This document shows positions 36,748 to 49,197 of a stretch of DNA of 64,000 nt, in pieces. Position 1 is the stretch's first letter. Every line of letters starts with the position of its first letter. The translations under genes were made by a program, and so were the position numbers. This DNA is from Geomonas propionica (lineage in GTDB: Bacteria; Desulfobacterota; Desulfuromonadia; Geobacterales; Geobacteraceae), in NCBI RefSeq assembly GCF_016458235.1, contig NZ_JAEMHK010000001.1, positions 434,001-498,000 of the forward strand, read 5' to 3'. Below the pieces are notes generated by a model. That model saw nothing but the letters and a program-made list of their open reading frames with translations. It searched no databases and was not told the DNA's origin.

Positions 36748-37278
36748 ATGGGCGGTATGATGCAGGTGGCAGTCGATCCGGAACGGTGGCATCACTTTGC
36801 CGGGGTGCTGCTGGTGATCGGACTGGCGGTATTGCAGGCGCGGGTGGGGAGGGCAGGAGCCTTTTGGCAGATCTGTTGGGCGCTCCCGGGGACACTATTG
36901 CACGAGTTTTCCCACCTGCTGGTCGCTGCGGTAACCGGCGGGCGGCCCATAGGTTTCACGGTGATACCCAGGCGGGACGGTCCCGGCCGGTGGGTGTTGG
37001 GGGCGGTCACCATCAGCAATCCCGGACCGGTTTCCGCGCTTCCCTCGGCGCTGGCGCCGCTGTTGTTGAACGTGGCAGCCTACTACCTGTACCTGGGATG
37101 GCGTACCTGGTTCCCGGGAGATCTGCCGCACACCCTGTTGATGTATGTGGCCATATATGTTTTCAGCTACAGCTCGATCCCCTCGGGGCAGGACCTGAAG
37201 GTCGCGGTCTCCAGTCCGGCCGGGGTGTTGCTGTATGGCGGGGTCGCGGGGTTGTGCGTGTGGCGGTGGGGTCTTTAG
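36748..37278 (+). CDS. Membrane protein with HExxH motif (M50-like)
   Basis: 176 residues, about five hydrophobic segments. HEFSH in LPGTLLHEFSHLLVAAVTGG lies in a membrane segment, as in site-2 protease-like M50 enzymes. The later NPGPVSALPSALAPLLLNVAAYYLYLG could stand in for the second motif, but the third zinc ligand (Asp in LDG) is not evident. It may be a minimal or inactive relative. Start 36748 follows GGGAGGGG; the frame extends upstream to 36661 with no membrane character. Its substrate and role are unknown. Confidence 0.6.
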   Translation: MGGMMQVAVDPERWHHFAGVLLVIGLAVLQARVGRAGAFWQICWALPGTLLHEFSHLLVAAVTGGRPIGFTVIPRRDGPGRWVLGAVTISNPGPVSALPSALAPLLLNVAAYYLYLGWRTWFPGDLPHTLLMYVAIYVFSYSSIPSGQDLKVAVSSPAGVLLYGGVAGLCVWRWGL

Positions 37279-37342
37279 GGGCGGGTGCGACCGTGCGTTC
37301 TGGTGCGGTAGAGGCGCTCCGTGATACTCCGCACCCGGCACA

Positions 37343-37376
37343 AAAAAGCCCGCCCCACTGCGTGGACGGGCTTTTT
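37343..37376. terminator. Intrinsic terminator, likely bidirectional
   Basis: AAAAAGCCCG pairs with CGGGCTTTTT (37343-37376). It separates the HExxH gene (+) from the convergent HemY-like gene (-). Confidence 0.85.
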
Positions 37377-37398
37377 GCACAGTTAACCGCAGCGGGCG

Positions 37399-38598
37399 TT
37401 ACAGCGACGCGGACAGCCTTTCGAACTCTTTCTTGGAGCGCACGATGCAATCCTCGACGGCCATTCCGGCGAAGTAGTTGCCGGTGACGTAGAGGTTGCT
37501 GCCAGCCACGAGACGGTCGATCTGGTCGGTGAGGGCCTTGTGGCCGACCACCGGAGAGGGTAGCTGGCTCTCGCGCTGCACCACCTGCTCGAGATCTCCT
37601 TCCTGCACCTGCAGTACCGAGGCGATCCGCTTCAGCTTGGCCTCCAGGGAAACCTTGCCGGCTTTGTAATGGAAGCTGAACCCGCGATAGCTGTCATGCA
37701 ACACGGTGTCGCGGGAGACGGCGGAGTAGAACTCCTCCCCGATCGGGATCAGGCCGGCGATAAGCGGGAGCTTCAGCTTGCTCTTCTGCACCGCCACCCC
37801 TACGCTCTCGATAGTCTCCAGCTTGATCTGGGTGAGCACCTTGGCCAGTTCCGGCGCGATCTGAGCGGCAAGCTGGGCGCTTGCCGGGGGAGGGGCGGCC
37901 AGTGTCAGCCGCGGCGCCTGGTACACGGTCCCGTCCGCCAGTTCAACGGTGTAGCCGTCACCATCCTTGGCGATGCGCGTTACTTCGGCGCCCGTTTGCA
38001 GGGTAACCCGGTCCGCGACGGCGAGCTTGTCGATGACGCTGTTAAGCCCCCCCTGCAGGGTGAAGCTCTTGATGACGTCCTTTCTCCTGGGGCGTTTGTT
38101 GAACAGCATGTCGGCGGGGAAATCGTCGGCGCGCTGGGAGATGACGGCGTTGAAGGCGGGACCGAAGACTCGCTCGTAGTTCCTGCGGCCGACGATGCCG
38201 CCGTAATACGAGGCGACGCTCGCCCCGTCCTTTTTCTGGGTGAACAGCTTCCACGCGGAGCAGGCCAACTCGGGGAAGGAGAGCTGCGAGGGGATGCTCT
38301 TCACCTCGTTCTTCACCAGCAGCTTGAACGACACCTTTTCCCTCGGGAGGATGTTCCCCATCAGGCCGTGTCGCTCCATCAGTTCCAGCAATCCCCCGTA
38401 GGAGTTGTAGCAAGTGTGGGCCCCAAGCTCGAGCCAGAACCCGGCGGCGCTCCCTTGGAATCGATGCGAATGAAAGCAGCCGCCCGGTCGGTCGCTCTTC
38501 TCAAGGACCAGCGTATTCAGCCCCTTGGCAGCTGCATGGCTTGCGAAACTGAGACCGCTGATCCCTGCACCTATGACGATGGCGTCGAATTGCTTCAT
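37399..38598 (-). CDS. FAD-dependent protoporphyrinogen oxidase-like (HemY-type) protein
   Basis: 399 residues. The N-terminal Rossmann FAD motif is VIGAGISGLSFASHAAAKG with the Glu of LVLEKSDRPGGC; a C-terminal FAD segment is SNLYVTGNYFAGMAVEDCIVRS. The middle (YGGIVGRRNYERVFGPAFNAVISQRADDFPADMLFN) resembles coproporphyrinogen/protoporphyrinogen oxidases. It is shorter than typical HemY and no hem gene is adjacent, so the substrate is inferred; another flavin amine oxidase is possible. It is divergent from the DnaJ gene with overlapping promoters. Confidence 0.78.
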   Translation of the reverse strand: MKQFDAIVIGAGISGLSFASHAAAKGLNTLVLEKSDRPGGCFHSHRFQGSAAGFWLELGAHTCYNSYGGLLELMERHGLMGNILPREKVSFKLLVKNEVKSIPSQLSFPELACSAWKLFTQKKDGASVASYYGGIVGRRNYERVFGPAFNAVISQRADDFPADMLFNKRPRRKDVIKSFTLQGGLNSVIDKLAVADRVTLQTGAEVTRIAKDGDGYTVELADGTVYQAPRLTLAAPPPASAQLAAQIAPELAKVLTQIKLETIESVGVAVQKSKLKLPLIAGLIPIGEEFYSAVSRDTVLHDSYRGFSFHYKAGKVSLEAKLKRIASVLQVQEGDLEQVVQRESQLPSPVVGHKALTDQIDRLVAGSNLYVTGNYFAGMAVEDCIVRSKKEFERLSASL

Positions 38599-38636
38599 CT
38601 GGCAGCTCCTGTTTTTAAGGGTCGTTAATTCCAGCC

Positions 38637-38708
38637 TATATAAGCGCGCCTGCAGCGGGTTGTCAAGGTTTACAACATGTTGACAATGACCCGGTCAGCT
38701 ATTACATT
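38637..38708. promoter_or_regulatory. Divergent back-to-back sigma-70 promoters (HemY-like / DnaJ)
   Basis: Plus strand: TTGACA (38680-38685), 17 bp, TACATT (38703-38708) toward the DnaJ gene. Minus strand: TTGACA (38666-38661), 18 bp, TATATA (38642-38637) toward the HemY-like gene. The two -35 hexamers face each other as TTGTCAA-N13-TTGACAA, so polymerases may interfere or a regulator could bind the dyad. Confidence 0.7.
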
Positions 38709-38749
38709 CTGTGCAGCTCAAACGAAGGAAATGTGAAAGGGATTTAAAC

Positions 38750-39643
38750 ATGGCGCAGAGAGATTATTACGAGGTGCTTGGACTCAAGAAGGGCGCTTCG
38801 GCTGACGAAATCAAACGGGCCTACCGCAAACTTGCGGTCAAGTATCACCCGGACAAGAACCAGGGCGACAAGCAGGCCGAGGAGCGCTTCAAGGAGATCA
38901 ACGAGGCGTACGCGGTCCTGTCCGACCCGAAGAAGAAAGAGCAGTTCGACCAGTTCGGCTCCACCGATTTCCACCAGCGCTTCTCGCAGGAGGATATCTT
39001 CAGGAACTTCAACGTCGACGACATGTTCCGGGATCAGGGCTTTGGCACCGACGACATCTTCTCCCGCATCTTCGGCGATGCCGTACGGCGCCAACGCGGT
39101 GGCCGCGGCCGCCCCATGGCCGCCAAGGGAGAGGACTTCTCCATGGAGATCCAGGCCACCTTCCGCGACGCCTATGACGGCGCCGAAAAACGGGTGGCCT
39201 TCATGCGTGACGGCGCCCGTGAGGAGCTGTCGGTCAAGATTCCGGCCGGGATCGAGAGTGGAGCGAGGCTCAGGGTGGCCGGGCGCGGCGCACCGGGACG
39301 CATGGGCGGGCCCGCCGGCGACCTCTTCCTTTCGGTGACGGTGGGGACGGACCCCCTGTTCCAGCGCGAGGGTGCCGACATCGTGCTCAACCACGAGGTG
39401 CGCTTTTCGCAGGCGGTGCTCGGCGGCCACATCGAGGTGCCGACCATGGAGGGGACCAAGAGGATCAAGATTCCCGCCGGCATCCAGTCCGGCACCAAGG
39501 TGCGCCTGAAGGGGCTGGGCTTCCCGGTGCTCGGATCGCAGGCGCGCGGCGACATGTACGTGAGGATCGCGGTGCACGTGCCGGAAAAACCCACCACGCG
39601 CCAGCGCGAATTGGTGGAACAACTGGCGGCGGAAGGACTCTAG
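38750..39643 (+). CDS. cbpA: DnaJ-family co-chaperone without zinc finger (CbpA type)
   Basis: 297 residues. The J-domain (2-70) has HPD in [10 protein letters not shown] Gly/Phe-rich region ([28 protein letters not shown]) leads straight into the two client-binding C-terminal domains ([14 protein letters not shown]..., [20 protein letters not shown]). The Cys-rich zinc finger of DnaJ is absent, so it is a class B J-protein that works with DnaK or as a nucleoid-linked CbpA. Start 38750 has AAAGGGATTT before it. It has a good promoter. No dnaK or grpE is nearby. Confidence 0.93.
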   Translation: MAQRDYYEVLGLKKGASADEIKRAYRKLAVKYHPDKNQGDKQAEERFKEINEAYAVLSDPKKKEQFDQFGSTDFHQRFSQEDIFRNFNVDDMFRDQGFGTDDIFSRIFGDAVRRQRGGRGRPMAAKGEDFSMEIQATFRDAYDGAEKRVAFMRDGAREELSVKIPAGIESGARLRVAGRGAPGRMGGPAGDLFLSVTVGTDPLFQREGADIVLNHEVRFSQAVLGGHIEVPTMEGTKRIKIPAGIQSGTKVRLKGLGFPVLGSQARGDMYVRIAVHVPEKPTTRQRELVEQLAAEGL

Positions 39644-39673
39644 GTCCTGACGCAGCTCAATAAGGCGGAAAAC

Positions 39674-39710
39674 AAAACCCCCTCGACCAGTGACGGCGAG
39701 GGGGTTTTTG
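39674..39710. terminator. Bidirectional terminator between the DnaJ and PpiC genes
   Basis: AAAACCCCCTCG pairs with CGAGGGGGTTTT (39674-39708), with A and T tracts on both sides. It sits between convergent genes. Confidence 0.92.
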
Positions 39711-39731
39711 TTACTTCAATGCCAAGACAGC

Positions 39732-40694
39732 TTAGGGCTGCTTGATGTCGATGCTGGCGGCGCTGCGCAGGTCTTTGACCCACTGGTTGAAGCGCTCGTC
39801 GGATTTCTTCTTGTAGAGCTGCTCTTCGATGGAATCCTTCACCTCCTCGAAGGGGCGCCCTTTCTCCTGGCTCTTTTGTTCCAGCTTGATGATGTGCAGA
39901 CCGGCCGGGCTCGCCACCAGCGAGCTTACCTCGCCGGGCTTCATGGCGGCGACCGAGTTGCCGATTTCGGCCAGCATGTCGCTTTTCTTGAAGGTCCCCA
40001 GGTCGCCCCCGTCCTTGGCGGCCGCCGGGTCCTGCGAGTATTTCTTGGCCAGTTCCACGAAATCCTCGCCCGCCCGGGCCTTGGCCAGTACCTCGTCGGC
40101 GAGCTTACGGGTCTTGGCTGCCTCCTCGGCGCTTCCCTTCGGGTCCACTTTAAAGAAGATGTGCCGCGCGTGGAAGGTCTCGCTGCCGCCGCCGTAGTCG
40201 GCCCGGTGCGCCTCATAGTATTCGCGCATCTCGCGCTCGCCCACCTGGATCTTGGAGCGGACCTCCTGGCTCATGAGCCGCATCCGCTCCAGTTGTTCCT
40301 TGAGCTGCACCTTGTACTGCGGGACGGTGAGCCCCTGGGTCGCGAGCGCCTGCTCCAGGGCTTCCTGGGTCAGGTTGTTCTGCTTCTTAACGTCCTCGAT
40401 GGCCAGCCGCACGTCCTCGTCGCTGACCTTGATATCCAGCTCGCGGATTTTCTGCTCGACCAGCTTGCGGTCCACCAGGCGGTTCAAGGCGGTGCTTCGG
40501 AGCGCGGTCTTCTCGGACGCCGGGAGCTTCTCGGCCTCCTTCTGCACCTGGACCAATTCCTTGTCGACGTCGATGCTGGTGATCACGTCGTCGTTGACGA
40601 TGGCGGCGATACCGCTCACCTGTTTGGTGTTGGCGAAACTGGGAGTGACTGCGAGAAGGGCCAGCAGGCTGCAGGCCGTGATGATCTTAACCAT
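39732..40694 (-). CDS. PpiC-type periplasmic peptidyl-prolyl isomerase (SurA-like)
   Basis: 320 residues. Signal peptide MVKIITACSLLALLAVTPSFA; SurA-like N-terminal helical chaperone region (VNDDVITSIDVDKEL, ALNRLVDRKLVEQKI); then a parvulin domain (about 175-270: ARHIFFKVDPKGS, AKKYSQDPAAAKDGGDLGTFKK, AGLHIIKLEQKSQ). The family folds outer-membrane proteins in the periplasm. Start 40694 is where the signal peptide begins, though its AGAGAGAA site is weak. A terminator separates it from the related lipoprotein isomerase upstream. Confidence 0.92.
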   Translation of the reverse strand: MVKIITACSLLALLAVTPSFANTKQVSGIAAIVNDDVITSIDVDKELVQVQKEAEKLPASEKTALRSTALNRLVDRKLVEQKIRELDIKVSDEDVRLAIEDVKKQNNLTQEALEQALATQGLTVPQYKVQLKEQLERMRLMSQEVRSKIQVGEREMREYYEAHRADYGGGSETFHARHIFFKVDPKGSAEEAAKTRKLADEVLAKARAGEDFVELAKKYSQDPAAAKDGGDLGTFKKSDMLAEIGNSVAAMKPGEVSSLVASPAGLHIIKLEQKSQEKGRPFEEVKDSIEEQLYKKKSDERFNQWVKDLRSAASIDIKQP

Positions 40695-40726
40695 GGGTTC
40701 TCTCTGTGGCCGCTGAGGCGGCTTGT

Positions 40727-40755
40727 GCAAAAACGGCCGGGACTAGCCCGGCCGT
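40727..40755 (-). terminator. Intrinsic terminator between the two PpiC genes
   Basis: ACGGCCGGG pairs with CCCGGCCGT (40733-40755) around a short ACTAG loop. On the minus strand it is followed by TTTTTG, ending the mfd-ppiC transcript before the SurA-like gene. Confidence 0.75.
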
Positions 40756-40789
40756 CTGTTTATTTCTGTTGTTGCCTGAATGATTCCGA

Positions 40790-41737
40790 TTACTTCGCCT
40801 TGGCGGGCTGTGCGGCCTCGCCCGGGGTGCCGGGGTGTGCATCGCCACCCTTGGCGCCTTCACCGCCCAATTCCTTCAGGGCGTCTTCCTTGACGGAAAT
40901 TTTGGCCTGCTTCTTCAGGTCCTCCTTGAGGGTCTTGAAGGTCTCCTGCTGCTTGGCGGGGGCCAGGGCTGCCTTGATCTCGTCCTTCACCTCGTCGAGG
41001 GTGCGGACGCCGGCCTGGCGGGAGCCGGTCTTTTTGATGATGTGGTAGCCGAACTGGGTCTTCACGATCCCGGAGGTCTCCCCGTCCTTGAGGCCGAAGG
41101 CAACCTTCTCGAAGTCGGGAATCATGGAGCCTTTGCTGAACCAGCCCAGGTCGCCACCCTTCGCGGCCGCGCCGTCGACGGAGTTCTTCTTGGCCAGCTC
41201 CTCGAAGCTCGCGCCACCCTTGAGCTGCTTCTCGATCTCCTTGGCCTGCACCTCGGACTTCACCAGGATGTGGCTAGCCCTGATCTGGGCGTCGGATTTG
41301 AACTTATCCTTGTTCTTGTTGTAGTAGTCCTGCATCTCGGCGTCGCTTACCTTGGCGGACTCCTCGATCTTCTTCTTGAGGAAAGCCTCGACGATGACGC
41401 GCTTCTTCAGGTCCTCGAGCTTGGCGGCCACTTCCGGGCTCTTGTCGATGCCGTCTTTGGACGCCTGCTGCAGGATCAGCTCGCGCACCACCATGGTGTC
41501 GATCATCTCCTTCTTCCCTTCCGGGGTCTCGGTCATCGGCTTGAGCTGGGGAGGCAGGGCGGCTTGCTCTTTGTAGAAATCCTTGTCGGTGATGCTGGCG
41601 CCGTTTACCTCGGCGAGGACGATCCCCTTGCCGGGGCCTTCCTGTTTAGCCTCCGTGGCCCCCTCCTGCTTTTTGCAGCCGGTGACGGCGACGCTGAGTG
41701 CGATAATAAGTATTGCGGCGGTTTTGCTGAAGTGCAC
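40790..41737 (-). CDS. PpiC-type isomerase lipoprotein (PrsA-like)
   Basis: 315 residues. A lipobox SVAVTGC lies at about residues 15-21, so it should be an acylated, membrane-anchored lipoprotein. The parvulin domain has ASHILVKSEVQAKEIE, KNSVDGAAAKGGDLGWFSKG and FGYHIIKKTGS, complete. The C-terminus is low-complexity Gly/Pro/Ala. The start codon is GTG 41737 after AAAGGAG. It lies 58 bp downstream of mfd on the same strand, so co-transcription with mfd is likely, although the functions differ. Confidence 0.92.
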   Translation of the reverse strand: MHFSKTAAILIIALSVAVTGCKKQEGATEAKQEGPGKGIVLAEVNGASITDKDFYKEQAALPPQLKPMTETPEGKKEMIDTMVVRELILQQASKDGIDKSPEVAAKLEDLKKRVIVEAFLKKKIEESAKVSDAEMQDYYNKNKDKFKSDAQIRASHILVKSEVQAKEIEKQLKGGASFEELAKKNSVDGAAAKGGDLGWFSKGSMIPDFEKVAFGLKDGETSGIVKTQFGYHIIKKTGSRQAGVRTLDEVKDEIKAALAPAKQQETFKTLKEDLKKQAKISVKEDALKELGGEGAKGGDAHPGTPGEAAQPAKAK

Positions 41738-41795
41738 GATTGGCTCCTTTTGTTATTAGCGTAAATTTATTCCAATCCGCGGGAACGCTAGCATA

Positions 41796-45269
<3,474 letters not shown>

Positions 45270-45476
45270 CGTATCGGGGCGGGGCCTTTCGCTTTGGTGG
45301 GTTGAGCAGTCAGCACCGGTTGAGCATAGCAAAAACGGGGCCGATTATCCAGATACTTGGCAGGCAAAGTTTTTGCGCCGACCCCAAATAAAAGTAAAGA
45401 AAAAACGGCAGCAGCCGAATAGGCTCTTGAAGCCTGAGGAGAAATAGCTGTGAGAAGCTTAATTAAGGGTGAGCTT

Positions 45477-45815
45477 ATGAAACAAGAAGATGTCCTCCAC
45501 TCCGACGTGATCAATTACTTCAGCGCGGAGTTTGCTGCACTAGAGGAACGCCTCCACTCGGGCCGGCTGGAAGACTACCGTGAGCGCGTGCTGGTGAGCC
45601 GCAAGATCTCCGAGGCCGTGCATCTGCTCGCACCCTACGTCCGCAGCGATCCCCGGGCCCGGCACCTGGTCAAGAACGCTGAGGCACTCAGGAAGGAGCT
45701 TCTCTCGGTGCGCTCCATCATCGCCAAGCAACTGCTGCAAAAAGACAAGCAAACCCTCCTGCAGGCCATCCTCACGCGCAAAAAGGGCCGCCGCCCCGAC
45801 GAGATCGCCGGCTGA
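45477..45815 (+). CDS. Small helical protein of unknown function
   Basis: 112 residues (MKQEDVLHSDVINYFSAEFAALEERLHSGRL...), predicted all-helical, with a basic C-terminus (TRKKGRRPDE). It has no Cys and no signal peptide. AAGGGTGAG precedes ATG 45477; an in-frame GTG at 45450 follows GAGGAG and would add nine residues, so the start is open. I do not recognise a family. It is divergent from mfd and ends 124 bp before the tRNA. Confidence 0.7.
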   Translation: MKQEDVLHSDVINYFSAEFAALEERLHSGRLEDYRERVLVSRKISEAVHLLAPYVRSDPRARHLVKNAEALRKELLSVRSIIAKQLLQKDKQTLLQAILTRKKGRRPDEIAG

Positions 45816-45938
45816 CCGCAGCGCACTGGTGCCGGGTCCGGCCCACCGTTGCTGAAGGGCCTCCCGACGTTTTACGTCCCCCTGAAGAATTCCCTTTACA
45901 ATTAATGCGGTGTGTATTATATATCTCCTCCTTGTTGT

Positions 45939-46029
45939 GGAGAGATGTCCGAGTGGTTGAAGGAGCACGCCTGGAAAGCGTGTGTACGTTAATAGCGTAC
46001 CGAGGGTTCGAATCCCTCTCTCTCCGCCA
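45939..46029 (+). tRNA. tRNA-Ser(GGA)
   Basis: The cloverleaf folds: acceptor GGAGAGA/TCTCTCC, anticodon loop CTGGAAA giving GGA (reads UCC/UCU), a long variable arm (GTACG..CGTAC) as in class II Ser tRNAs, T arm GAGGG TTCGAAT CCCTC. CCA (46027-46029) is encoded. Confidence 0.97.
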
Positions 46030-46057
46030 TACTAATATTTACCCTTTGCGGATAGAC

Positions 46058-46163
46058 CTGATAGCTGGGTCCCGCGCAACGGAAGGTTATGAACCCCGTC
46101 AGGTCCGGAAGGAAGCAGCGGCAGTAACCGCCCCCGTGTGCCGCGGGGTAGCCCAGCTATCAG
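46058..46163 (+). ncRNA. ffs: Signal recognition particle RNA, small bacterial type
   Basis: The hallmark GGTCCGGAAGGAAGCAGC (46102-46119) is present, with the SRP domain IV bulges. The ends pair: CTGATAGCTGGG (46058-46069) with CCCAGCTATCAG (46152-46163). About 106 nt; it directs Ffh to ribosomes making membrane proteins. It lies between tRNA-Ser and dnaX. Confidence 0.95.
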
Positions 46164-46239
46164 CTCTTTCCGCAACCCCCCGCCCGCCCCACGCCCCGCA
46201 CGAACCATGAACCACGTGAAGCCATAGAGGTACGCCGCC

Positions 46240-48021
<1,782 letters not shown>

Positions 48022-48069
48022 CAATGTTCCGCGGTACGCTGCGACAATAAAGGAAAATTGGAGGATACG

Positions 48070-48384
48070 ATGTCTAAAGGTTTGGCGCAGATCATGAAAC
48101 AAGCGCAGATGATGCAGCAGAAGATGGGCAAGCTGCAGGAGCAGGCGGCCGAGAAGACCGCAGAGGTTACCACCGGCGGCGGCGCGGTAACAGTGGTTGT
48201 CAACGGCAAGAATCAGGTGCTCTCGCTGGTCATCAAGAAAGAGGCCGTCGATCCCGAAGACGTCGAGATGCTGCAGGATCTGGTGCTGACCGCCGTCAAC
48301 GAGGCGCTCAAGAAGGTGCACCAGGAGATGAGCGAAGAGATGAGCAAGATCACCGGCGGGTTGAGCATCCCCGGCCTTTTCTAG
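48070..48384 (+). CDS. ybaB: YbaB/EbfC nucleoid-associated protein
   Basis: 104 residues starting [47 protein letters not shown] and ending GGLSIPGLF, typical of the family. It forms a tweezer-like dimer that binds DNA and condenses it. The start at 48070 follows GGAGG; a frame upstream adds four residues. It is co-transcribed with dnaX (49-bp gap) and followed by recR, the widespread arrangement. Confidence 0.96.
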   Translation: MSKGLAQIMKQAQMMQQKMGKLQEQAAEKTAEVTTGGGAVTVVVNGKNQVLSLVIKKEAVDPEDVEMLQDLVLTAVNEALKKVHQEMSEEMSKITGGLSIPGLF

Positions 48385-48420
48385 AGGGGCGCCGCTTTTC
48401 GCAGGACACGGATAAAAGAG

Positions 48421-48452
48421 AGGGTGCATGCCGATTGGTGTGCACCCTTTAA
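48421..48452 (+). terminator. Intrinsic terminator between ybaB and recR
   Basis: AGGGTGCA pairs with TGCACCCT (48421-48448), followed by TTAATT. A moderate T tract, so partial read-through to recR is possible. Confidence 0.6.
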
Positions 48453-48525
48453 TTATCCAATTCTACGATCAAAATTTTTTTGGTAAAAATAACCAGTAAA
48501 AACTTGTTTTATCCATGGTGGGAAT

Positions 48526-49119
48526 ATGCTACATTTTTCGGGCTCGCTGACCAGGCTGGTGGGAGAATTGAAGAAACTGCCTGGCGTCGGTGAAAAAAGT
48601 GCCTTGCGGCTCGCCTTTCATCTGCTTAAATATCCCGGTAATATTGAGGCGTTAGCAGAGAGCCTGGTCCAGGTGAAGGAAAAGGTCCGTTTTTGCTCCC
48701 TCTGTTTTGCCATTACCGAGGACGATCCCTGCTGGATCTGCTCGGGGGAGCGCGACGGCGCCACCCTTTGCGTGGTGGAGGAGCCGCAAGACCTGCTGGC
48801 CCTTGAGAGAAGCCGGGCTTTCCGCGGCCGCTACCACGTGCTGCAGGGGGCGCTTTCGCCGTTAAACGGCGTTACACCCCGCGACCTCAGGATCGCCGAG
48901 CTGATGCAGCGGTTGGAAGGGGGCGAGGTGCGCGAGGTGCTGATCGCCACCAACTTCACGGTGGAAGGGGAGGCGACGGCACTCTACCTGACCAGGATGA
49001 TCAAGCCGCTCGGGATCAAAGTGACGCGTCTGGCGCACGGCATCCCCATCGGCTCCGACCTGGAATACGTGGATGCGGCGACCGTGCAGCGGGCGGTGGA
49101 GGGGCGTTCCGAGCTTTAA
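48526..49119 (+). CDS. recR: Recombination mediator RecR
   Basis: 197 residues. It has the helix-hairpin-helix (LKKLPGVGEKSALRLAFHLL), the zinc finger CSLCFAITEDDPCWIC, the Toprim core (LCVVEEPQDLLALERSRAF) and Walker B-like GSDLEYVDAATV. RecR works with RecO and RecF to load RecA. The start MLHFSGSLTRLVGELKKLPG is the family N-terminus; the ribosome site is GGTGGGAAT. Confidence 0.97.
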   Translation: MLHFSGSLTRLVGELKKLPGVGEKSALRLAFHLLKYPGNIEALAESLVQVKEKVRFCSLCFAITEDDPCWICSGERDGATLCVVEEPQDLLALERSRAFRGRYHVLQGALSPLNGVTPRDLRIAELMQRLEGGEVREVLIATNFTVEGEATALYLTRMIKPLGIKVTRLAHGIPIGSDLEYVDAATVQRAVEGRSEL

Positions 49120-49197
49120 AGCCCTTTTCACGAGTGAGAACTAGAACGATCTTTTACCGTAAAGCTCAATTGGATTTTCAAACACAGGAGGAAATCA

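Noticed and set aside
38660-38686. TTGTCAA-N13-TTGACAA as a definite heat-shock operator
   Set aside because: It is explained by two opposed -35 boxes; it does not match the CIRCE element.
41745-41792. Terminator between mfd and the PpiC lipoprotein gene
   Set aside because: A 7-bp inverted repeat exists but its loop is long and no T tract follows on the minus strand.
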